Notes under the pieces: model-generated | The model's input: only the letters and a program-made list of their open reading frames with translations | Databases searched by the model: none | What the model was told of the DNA's origin: nothing | In this document: positions 57,851 to 64,000 of the stretch, one piece after another | How positions within the stretch are numbered: the first letter of the stretch is position 1 | Layout of the letters: each line of letters opens with the position of its first letter | From: CAZICM01 sp964537685 | GTDB lineage: Bacteria; Myxococcota_A; Polyangia; Polyangiales; Polyangiaceae | Reading direction: 5' to 3' | NCBI GenBank assembly: GCA_964537685.1 | Contig: CAZICM010000014.1 | Coordinates: 1-64,000 of the forward strand | Length of the DNA stretch: 64,000 nt | Made by a program: the position numbers and the translations under genes

Positions 57851-59431
57851 ATGCCCACCCAAACGCCCCAGAAATCCCATCGTGAGCGCGTCGTTATCCT
57901 TGACTTTGGCTCTCAGTACACCCAGCTCATCGCCAGGCGGATCCGAGAGTGCAAGGTCTATTGTGAAATTCATCCTTTTACGATTGCGGCGGGCGATCTC
58001 GGCAAGCTTCGTGAAATGGAACCTGCGGCCCTTGTTTTGTCGGGTGGGCCTTCCAGCGTCTACGGCGAAAAAGCTCCGCGCGTACATCCAGATCTTTTTT
58101 CGCTGGGCATTCCCATCCTGGGCATTTGCTACGGACTTCAGCTCACGGCGCATTTACTCGGCGGACGGGTCGAGCGCGCGGCGGAAGGCGAATACGGTCC
58201 AGCGCTCGTTCATGTTGAACACGCGAGCGGCATCCTGAGACGCTTTCAAAGCGGCGATGTCTTCGATGTGTGGATGAGCCACGGCGATCGCCTCGAAGCT
58301 CTTCCGCCAGGCTTTCGCGCCATCGGCACAACGCAGAGCACACCCTACTGCGCCGTCGAAAATGAACGCACCCGCATTTATGGCCTTCAGTTCCATCCCG
58401 AGGTTGCTCACACACCTCGCGGCAAGGAAATCCTCGAGACCTTTTTGTTCGATATCGCGCGGCTTTCACCTTCATGGACGCCGGCTTCCTTCATTGATGA
58501 ATCCATCGAACACATCCGCCTAAAAACAGGGCCCGAAGCCAGCGCCGTGCTTGGTCTTTCAGGGGGTGTTGATTCATCGGTCGCCGCCGTGCTCTGCCAG
58601 CGCGCCTTGGGCGAACGACTCGTGTGCATCTTTGTCGACAACGGCCTTCTTCGGGAAAACGAGGCTCAAAGCGTTGTCCGCATGTTCAAAGACAACCTGC
58701 ACCTTCATCTCATTGCCGTCGATGCCAAAGAGCCATTTCTATCTGCGCTTTCAGGCATCACCGACCCAGAACAGAAACGCAAAATCATCGGCCGCGTCTT
58801 TATTGAAGTCTTCGAGGCCCACGCCAAAACCATTCCCAACGCTCAATTTCTCGTCCAGGGAACGCTTTATCCAGACGTAATCGAAAGCGTTTCCCACAAA
58901 GGCCCGAGCGCGGTCATCAAGAGTCATCACAACGTGGGCGGCTTGCCCGAACGCATGCACCTAAAGCTTATCGAACCATTGCGCGAACTCTTCAAAGACG
59001 AAGTGCGCGAAGTCGGCTTAACGCTTGGATTGCCGAGACAAATGCTCTTCCGCCAACCTTTTCCGGGCCCCGGCTTGGCCGTGCGCTGCTTGGGAGAAAT
59101 CACGGCCGAACGGCTCGCCAAACTCCGGGCCGCCGATGCGATTTTTGAACAGGAAATCCGCAAGGCCGGCTTGTACGAAGCCCTATGGCAAAGCTTCTGC
59201 GTTCTATTGCCCGTGCGCAGCGTGGGCGTGATGGGCGATGAGCGCACCTACCACGAAGCCATCGCGCTTCGCGCCGTCGAATCCACCGACGGCATGACCG
59301 CCGATTGGGCGCGCCTTCCCTACGATCTCCTGGCCAAGGTATCCACACGCATCATCAACGAAGTTTGCGGCGTCAATCGCGTCGTTCTCGATATATCCTC
59401 GAAGCCGCCCGCCACCATTGAATGGGAATAA
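57851..59431 (+). CDS. guaA: GMP synthase (glutamine-hydrolysing)
   Basis: 526 residues from ATG 57851, the normal length; an upstream frame to 57803 was not used. The glutamine amidotransferase triad is Cys93 (GICYGLQ), His182 and Glu184 (QFHPEVAHT). The ATP-pyrophosphatase loop LGLSGGVDSSVAAVL is at about 235-248. The C-terminal dimerisation region has FRQPFPGPGLAVRCLGEIT and RVVLDISSKPPATIEWE. It converts XMP to GMP using glutamine and ATP. guaB is not adjacent. The PEGA lipoprotein gene starts seven bases downstream. Confidence 0.97.
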   Translation: MPTQTPQKSHRERVVILDFGSQYTQLIARRIRECKVYCEIHPFTIAAGDLGKLREMEPAALVLSGGPSSVYGEKAPRVHPDLFSLGIPILGICYGLQLTAHLLGGRVERAAEGEYGPALVHVEHASGILRRFQSGDVFDVWMSHGDRLEALPPGFRAIGTTQSTPYCAVENERTRIYGLQFHPEVAHTPRGKEILETFLFDIARLSPSWTPASFIDESIEHIRLKTGPEASAVLGLSGGVDSSVAAVLCQRALGERLVCIFVDNGLLRENEAQSVVRMFKDNLHLHLIAVDAKEPFLSALSGITDPEQKRKIIGRVFIEVFEAHAKTIPNAQFLVQGTLYPDVIESVSHKGPSAVIKSHHNVGGLPERMHLKLIEPLRELFKDEVREVGLTLGLPRQMLFRQPFPGPGLAVRCLGEITAERLAKLRAADAIFEQEIRKAGLYEALWQSFCVLLPVRSVGVMGDERTYHEAIALRAVESTDGMTADWARLPYDLLAKVSTRIINEVCGVNRVVLDISSKPPATIEWE

Positions 59432-59438
59432 TTGAGGT

Positions 59439-59765
59439 ATGCAACGAATACGCTCAGCGTGCCTTGTTCTGTTAACGGCAAGCCTGTGGGCCTGTATGCC
59501 TTCTGTCCCGCCGACAACATCGCTCCGTGTCAAAGGAAATGTGCGCGATGCGTCGGTCACGGTAAACGATCAGTACATCGGCGCGCTCGCCTTCGTCGCT
59601 CAAAAAGGCGTTGCGCTGCCGCCTGGCAAACACCGGATTACAGTCGAAAAAACAGGCTATTTCCCTTGGGATCGCGAAGTCGCCGCGACAGGCAATCCGG
59701 ATGGGCCAAATGGAAAACCCAAGCCCATCGTTTTAGAAATCGAGCTCGTGAAAATTCCCGACTGA
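59439..59765 (+). CDS. PEGA-domain lipoprotein (108 aa)
   Basis: The signal peptide ends TASLWAC (Cys19), a clear lipobox. The body is one PEGA-type beta unit: LRVKGNVRDASVTVNDQYIGAL, then VALPPGKHRITVEKTGYFPWD. PEGA domains are found in surface and signalling proteins; the function here is unknown. It starts seven bases after guaA on the same strand and may be cotranscribed with it. The context with guaA is probably incidental. Confidence 0.85.
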   Translation: MQRIRSACLVLLTASLWACMPSVPPTTSLRVKGNVRDASVTVNDQYIGALAFVAQKGVALPPGKHRITVEKTGYFPWDREVAATGNPDGPNGKPKPIVLEIELVKIPD

Positions 59766-59844
59766 CGGCAAGCCCAAAGAGAAGCTTGACGAGCCATTTT
59801 TAATTGAAGTAGGTTCCCGCCCCTACAGTTGTTTGAGAGGAAAC

Positions 59845-60009
59845 ATGGCAAACACGCCTAAGTGGAATGTTCGGTTGCGGCATGAGTGGTTGCAGACGCC
59901 TTTGAAGAAGAAGCGTCTGAAGAGGTGTCAAAAGGCTCGCGTTGGCCTGCTCGAGGCCGAGGCACGCAAAGCCGATAAAAAGGCGCCCGCCGCCGGCGAC
60001 GCCCAATAA
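59845..60009 (+). CDS. Small basic protein (54 aa)
   Basis: GAGAGG lies five bases before the ATG at 59845, and the frame ends TAA at 60007-60009. The sequence is MANTPKWNVRLRHEWLQTPL followed by a Lys/Arg-rich helix (KKKRLKRCQKARVGLLEAEA) and a Lys/Ala tail. A promoter-like TTGACG sits at 59786-59791. The net charge is strongly positive, as in ribosome- or nucleic-acid-binding small proteins; I do not recognise a family. The strong ribosome-binding site in an otherwise empty gap supports it as real. Confidence 0.6.
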   Translation: MANTPKWNVRLRHEWLQTPLKKKRLKRCQKARVGLLEAEARKADKKAPAAGDAQ

Positions 60010-60101
60010 GTTCAAAGCCCAGCCCAAAGCTATCGATTCAGCGCCTACCAGCGAAAACAGGCGCCTAGGCAAGCCGAAAGGAGGCGTAGTAGCCTCTTCG
60101 G

Positions 60102-61973
60102 ATGTCTATTTCTTCTAAAAACCCCGCAATACTTGGCTTTGGGGCAGCCATATTCCTATGCGCCTCGGCCGGCTATCTCAGTTGCCGCGGGGCCACGCAA
60201 GTCCGCGTCGAAATCCTCACCGACGCGGCATGCGAAGATCTCAACCAAAGCCCAAATCCCGTTGCCGCCGTGTATGTCGGCAAAGACGGCCACGCGGTTG
60301 AAGCGATGGTGGGCCGAGTCAATCCCGGGGCCAGCTCGTTCAAGTGCAGCAAGGCCTACACCCAGCCCGATGGACGGGTCATCAACTACCTTGGATCGCT
60401 CTATGTGACGCCTTCCGGCGATCGCGATGCGCCTTTTGCCTTCAGTGTTATCGCCGGCATTGGAGCCAAAAGCACACTGGAGTGCGGCAAGCCCGAGGAC
60501 CCCGAAAAACCAAGCGATCCAAAACGTTATGAGAACTGCATCGTCTCGCGTCGCGCGCTCAATTTCATCGAACACGACGCGCTGCGGCTGCCTATTTTCC
60601 TGAGCCTCGATTGCGAAAGCGTCGCCTGCGAAGCCACGACCACATGCCGCAAAGGCACATGCGTGGATGCTGAAATTCCCGATGTGAATCTCTGCAAAAC
60701 CGAAGAGGGCTGCGATGAAAACGACCTTTCAGATGCGGGAACGGCGGGAACGGGAGGCGCAGGAGGAGCCAGCGGATCCGGCGGAAATGGTACGGGGGGC
60801 GCGGGTGGAGGTGGAGGTGCCGGCGGAGGCGGACCTGTAGAACCTCCACCGCCGTGCGGATATGCGGCTGTTGGAAGTGAGCACACCTGCGCAGCCAAGA
60901 GCGACAACAGCGTGATCTGCTGGGGCAAAAAAATATCGACCCAAGGCGGCAATATTCTCGGCAATTCCGGTGCGCCGGAACCAAGCCTCGATCCCGTGAC
61001 CCCTCAAGGCGGCTCTCCAGCCCTTCATATCGCGAGCAATTACTTTCACAATTGCGCCGTGCTTCAGAACGGCGATGTTGCGTGCTGGGGAATCAACACG
61101 GCCCTTCAAATTGGCCCCGCTCCCGTGAGCAATGGCGATTTGCCGTCGCCCTTTTCACTTCCCGCCAAAGCTGTGCGCGTGAGTGTTGGCCGTTCGCATA
61201 GCTGCGCGCTTACCGAGAACAAGGCCGTCTATTGCTGGGGAAGCAATTCAGCGGGCCAGCTTGGTTTTGCCGCCGTCGCGAGCACTTTTCCGGATCCATC
61301 GCTGGTTGCGGGGCTGCCGAGCGTCCAAGCGCTTGCCTCGAGTGCATCCCACAACTGTGCGGTCACAACAGGTGGGGCCCTCTGGTGCTGGGGCCAAAAC
61401 GCTTACAACCAAATTGGTGATGGTCTTGGCGGAGGAGGAGGTGCGTGGTCAGCGCCCACGGAAATCATCCCCACGGGTGTGAAGGCTTCAGCCACGAGCG
61501 GCTATGTCGACGGAATGGGCAGTGGAGGAAGTTCCTGCGCGCTCTTTACCGACGGCAGCGTGAAATGCTGGGGAAGCAATCCCTTCGGTCAGCTTGGCAC
61601 CGGAGACACCACATCTTATGCAACACCGGATCAAAGCAAACCCGTGGGTAACTTCAACGACATCCAGGAAATTGCCAGCGGCCGTTATCATGTCTGCGCC
61701 CTCCATCAAACCGGCCAAGTCTCATGCTGGGGCGCCAACAACTACAAGCAAATAGGCAACGCTCAGGCTGCCTCCAACAACCCCAGCCCCCTCTCCGTGG
61801 ACAACCTGAACGATGCTGAGCATATCTTCGCGGGCGGGTATCACTCATGCGCGCTGCGCAAGAACAAAGAACTCGTCTGTTGGGGAAGCAACGCCTACGG
61901 CGAGCTTGGCAACAAGATGACAGGAGGAAGTTCCGCCCAAATCGTCACGGCACCCTCTATCTGTACCCCCTAG
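60102..61973 (+). CDS. RCC1-repeat lipoprotein
   Basis: 623 residues. The signal peptide ends SAGYLSC (Cys28). The region to about 200 holds several Cys, including CEATTTCRKGTC, then a Gly-rich linker (about 215-245). From about 250, seven RCC1-type blades are marked by C-A-x, then CWG motifs (CWGKK, CWGIN, CWGSN, CWGQN, CWGSN, CWGAN, CWGSN) and GQLG/GELG turns. The expected fold is a seven-bladed beta-propeller on the cell surface. RCC1-type lipoproteins are common in Myxococcota and mostly of unknown function. Confidence 0.88.
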   Translation: MSISSKNPAILGFGAAIFLCASAGYLSCRGATQVRVEILTDAACEDLNQSPNPVAAVYVGKDGHAVEAMVGRVNPGASSFKCSKAYTQPDGRVINYLGSLYVTPSGDRDAPFAFSVIAGIGAKSTLECGKPEDPEKPSDPKRYENCIVSRRALNFIEHDALRLPIFLSLDCESVACEATTTCRKGTCVDAEIPDVNLCKTEEGCDENDLSDAGTAGTGGAGGASGSGGNGTGGAGGGGGAGGGGPVEPPPPCGYAAVGSEHTCAAKSDNSVICWGKKISTQGGNILGNSGAPEPSLDPVTPQGGSPALHIASNYFHNCAVLQNGDVACWGINTALQIGPAPVSNGDLPSPFSLPAKAVRVSVGRSHSCALTENKAVYCWGSNSAGQLGFAAVASTFPDPSLVAGLPSVQALASSASHNCAVTTGGALWCWGQNAYNQIGDGLGGGGGAWSAPTEIIPTGVKASATSGYVDGMGSGGSSCALFTDGSVKCWGSNPFGQLGTGDTTSYATPDQSKPVGNFNDIQEIASGRYHVCALHQTGQVSCWGANNYKQIGNAQAASNNPSPLSVDNLNDAEHIFAGGYHSCALRKNKELVCWGSNAYGELGNKMTGGSSAQIVTAPSICTP

Positions 61974-62063
61974 CCAACCCCGCCCCAACCATTTTCAATC
62001 CGCTCCATTTTCAGCACCGCCCCTGCTTGGCGTGACGCGCATCCCCCGCTAGTATCGCGCCTC

Positions 62064-63536
62064 GTGAGCACGCCCCTCGATCGCCAAGCCGCCTGCCCTT
62101 CCTGCGGAGCTCCCATCACCTTCCGCTTTGCCGGCGCCGCCGCCCAGGTGTGCAGTCATTGCAAATTCGTCGTCGCCCGCACCGACCGCAATCTCGTTGC
62201 CGTCGGCCGCATGGCCGATCTCGTCGAGATTCCAAGCCCGCTTCAGTTGAACACCACGGGCCGCTGGAACAACGAACCTTTTGTGGTCGATGGCCGCGTT
62301 CAGCTCGATCGCGCAGGGGCTCCCGGCGCTCCTTGGCAAGAATTCTTCCTGGCCTTTCCTCAAAGCGGCCGCTGGTGCTGGGTCGCCTATGCGCAAGGCC
62401 GCTGGTACTCCACAAGCGAAGTCCCTCTTCCTCAATCCGGACTGCCTCCGCACAGCTCCCTGCGCGCCGGCCAAAACATCGAACTGCCCGGCTACGGCGC
62501 ATGGACTGTGGCCGAAGTCGGACAGCGCCGCGTCATCTCCGGCGAAGGCGAAATGCCTCATGTCGCCGCGCCAAATGTCCCCACCGGCTACGCCGACATC
62601 GCAGGCCCCAATGGCGCCTTCGGCACCATCGACTACGGCGACGGCCGCAATATCCAGCCCAAACTCTATCTCGGCCGCCAAATCGATCCGGCCGTCATGC
62701 AGCTTGACTCGGGCGCTCCCGTCGAAGCTCCCCAAGCTCAAGTCACCTCCTGCGCCTGCCCCAACTGCGGCGGCAACCTTCCCATCGCTGCGCCCGGCAC
62801 GTCAGAACGCATCATCTGCCGCTATTGCGGCACCGCCAGCGACATCACCCAAGGCGCCCTCCGCGCCCTGGGCCCCGCGCCCAAACCGCCCATCAATCCC
62901 TTCATCCCCATCGGCCAAGAGGGAACGCTGCGCGGCATGCGCGTCATCTGCATCGGCTTCACCATCCGCGGCTGCACCGTCGAAGGCGAACGCTATCGCT
63001 GGCGCGAATACCTTCTCTATGCCGGCCCCCGCGTTGGCTACCTGTGGCTCATGGAGGAAGACGGCGCCTGGCATTTCATCACCACCCTTCCTCCCGGCGA
63101 AGTCGCCGTATCAGGCGGCTCCGCGCTCTACAAAGGCAACCACTACAACTTCAAACAAAGCGTTCAGGCCGAAGTCGAATACGTCGTCGGCGAGTTCTAT
63201 TGGAAAGTCGAAATCGGCGAGAGCGTCAGAGCCACCGAATACGAAGGTCCAGGCGGCAAAGTCAGCGTCGAGCAGACCAAGGACGAAGTGAACTACTCGT
63301 TCTGCGAACCCATGAACGCGAGAGACGTCGCCACATCCTTTGGCCTCAAGGCATCCGAAGCACCATCCGGCGGCGGAAGCAGCGGCGGCCTCTCCAGCGG
63401 CTGCATCACCCTCATCGTGATCGCCGTGGTGATCCTAATCATCATCATTGCCTGTGCGGATTGCGGCGGCGGAGGCAGCGGAAGCGGAGGCTCCGGCGTC
63501 TTCATCGGCGGGCCCAGCTTTGGCGGCGGGAAATAA
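62064..63536 (+). CDS. DUF4178 protein with two zinc ribbons and a C-terminal membrane segment
   Basis: 490 residues from a GTG start. A zinc ribbon CPSCGAP...CSHC is at 11-33, and a second, CPNCGGN...CRYCG, near 233-257. Beta-rich DUF4178-type units follow each (ADLVEIPSPLQLNTTGRWNN, WCWVAYAQGRWYSTSE; YRWREYLLYAGPRVGYLWLM). A hydrophobic segment near 430-455 (ITLIVIAVVILIIIIAC) is followed by a Gly/Ser-rich end with GGGSGSGGSG. DUF4178 proteins are of unknown function; some are in operons with polyamine or membrane-stress genes. It is convergent with the dehydrogenase. Confidence 0.85.
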   Translation: MSTPLDRQAACPSCGAPITFRFAGAAAQVCSHCKFVVARTDRNLVAVGRMADLVEIPSPLQLNTTGRWNNEPFVVDGRVQLDRAGAPGAPWQEFFLAFPQSGRWCWVAYAQGRWYSTSEVPLPQSGLPPHSSLRAGQNIELPGYGAWTVAEVGQRRVISGEGEMPHVAAPNVPTGYADIAGPNGAFGTIDYGDGRNIQPKLYLGRQIDPAVMQLDSGAPVEAPQAQVTSCACPNCGGNLPIAAPGTSERIICRYCGTASDITQGALRALGPAPKPPINPFIPIGQEGTLRGMRVICIGFTIRGCTVEGERYRWREYLLYAGPRVGYLWLMEEDGAWHFITTLPPGEVAVSGGSALYKGNHYNFKQSVQAEVEYVVGEFYWKVEIGESVRATEYEGPGGKVSVEQTKDEVNYSFCEPMNARDVATSFGLKASEAPSGGGSSGGLSSGCITLIVIAVVILIIIIACADCGGGGSGSGGSGVFIGGPSFGGGK

Positions 63537-63542
63537 ATTCGG

Positions 63543-63573
63543 CAGCGTGTCCGGAGGTCGGCCGAACACGCTG
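63543..63573 (-). terminator. Candidate terminator hairpin for the UDP-glucose dehydrogenase gene
   Basis: CAGCGTGT (63543-63550) and ACACGCTG (63566-63573) are perfect 8-base arms with a 15-base loop that can pair further (CCG/CGG). It begins about five bases after the dehydrogenase stop on the minus strand and is followed on that strand by a T-rich TTTATTT, so it fits an intrinsic terminator for that gene. Confidence 0.55.
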
Positions 63574-63577
63574 GCCA

Positions 63578-64000
63578 TCACTCCTGGATACTTCGCGCGG
63601 CGCGCCCGATTCCCGAATAATGAAAACCCAGCTCGGACAGCTCTTGCCTATCCCAGACATTACGTCCATCGAAGAGCACCGGCTCCTTCATCAACTTCTT
63701 CAGCCTCACAAAATCGGGCCGCCGGTATTCATGCCATTCGGTCACCAGCACCAGCGCATCCGCCCCTTCGGCCGCTCCATACATCGCATCGCAGAGCGTG
63801 ATGCGATCCCCATATAAATTCGCGATGTGACCCATCGCCTGGGGATCGTGAGCCCTCACGGAAATTCCCATTGAAAGCAAATCATCCAGCAAAGCCAGCG
63901 CCGGCGCCTCGCGGATATCATCTGTCTGGGGCTTAAACGAAAGACCCCACACACCCACCGTCTTACCTTCTGTATTCGGCCCAAAGTGCCCAGCAATCTT
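63578..64000 (-). CDS. ugd: UDP-glucose 6-dehydrogenase, C-terminal part (truncated at window edge)
   Basis: 140 residues are present, reading from the right edge: KIAGHFGPNTEGKTVGVWGL, SFKPQTDDIREAPALALLDDL, VRAHDPQAM, DALVLVTEWHEYRRPDF, VLFDGRNVWDRQELSELGFHY. This is the UDP-binding C-terminal domain of the UDP-glucose/GDP-mannose dehydrogenase family; DDIREAP and DGRN are hallmark motifs. The enzyme makes UDP-glucuronate for envelope polysaccharides. The N-terminal NAD-binding half and catalytic Cys are outside the window, so UDP-glucose as substrate is likely but not proven. Confidence 0.9.
   Translation of the reverse strand, partial: KIAGHFGPNTEGKTVGVWGLSFKPQTDDIREAPALALLDDLLSMGISVRAHDPQAMGHIANLYGDRITLCDAMYGAAEGADALVLVTEWHEYRRPDFVRLKKLMKEPVLFDGRNVWDRQELSELGFHYSGIGRAARSIQE

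Noticed and set aside
61974..62063. Terminator after the RCC1 lipoprotein
   Set aside because: No inverted repeat with stem longer than five bases was found in the gap.
1..64000. CRISPR arrays, insertion sequences, prophage genes, rRNA
   Set aside because: I looked for regularly spaced repeats, transposase motifs, phage structural genes and rRNA sequence and saw none.

Overview
The window looks like a chromosomal segment of a myxobacterium-type member of Myxococcota. Supporting signs are two proteins with a MYXO-CTERM-like tail (Cys-rich motif, hydrophobic segment, Arg cluster), four Hanks-type Ser/Thr protein kinases in 64 kb, many lipoproteins carrying beta-propeller or Cys-repeat domains, a DUF4388 (PATAN) protein, and a generally GC-rich sequence with frequent GTG/TTG starts. 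Genus cannot be assigned from the sequence alone.

Layout. 1-9 kb: an edge-truncated AAA ATPase, an unknown protein, two tandem kelch/Cys-repeat surface proteins and a small lipoprotein. 9-13.4 kb: a CASTOR/POLLUX-like channel protein and a SulP transporter fused to a beta-carbonic anhydrase. 13.4-19.1 kb: a two-gene minus-strand operon, a large AAA ATPase followed by a large adenosine-deaminase-fold protein, matching the RADAR anti-phage system (rdrA-rdrB). It sits in visibly less GC-rich DNA. 19.2-26 kb: DUF6544-like, small membrane, LamG-like, isomerase, fatty-acid-hydroxylase and hypothetical genes, then tRNA-Gly(CCC). 26-44 kb: three kinases, each beside a TPR/PEGA two-membrane-segment protein of one paralogous family, with an Hsp70-like ATPase, a phosphodiester-glycosidase-like protein, an aldehyde dehydrogenase, a beta-propeller lipoprotein, a MoxR ATPase and a DUF4388 protein. 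44.5-46.7 kb: a Pro/Ala-rich protein and a DUF6484-like protein, possibly type VI secretion related. 46.8-60 kb: housekeeping genes (RlmN-like methylase, tatBC, rlmH, rsfS, proA, guaA) interleaved with a receptor-like kinase whose activation segment carries a large insert, and a TetR/diiron-oxygenase pair with a perfect 22-bp operator palindrome. 60-64 kb: an RCC1-repeat lipoprotein, a DUF4178 protein and a truncated UDP-glucose dehydrogenase.

The genes suggest three working themes: phage defence (RADAR), envelope signalling (kinase plus TPR/PEGA pairs, DISM-like kinase, many lipoproteins) and core translation/nucleotide functions. Most convergent gene pairs end within a few bases of one another or overlap, so transcription terminators are scarce. 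Only two convincing hairpins were seen. All family assignments come from reading motifs by eye; no database search was possible.
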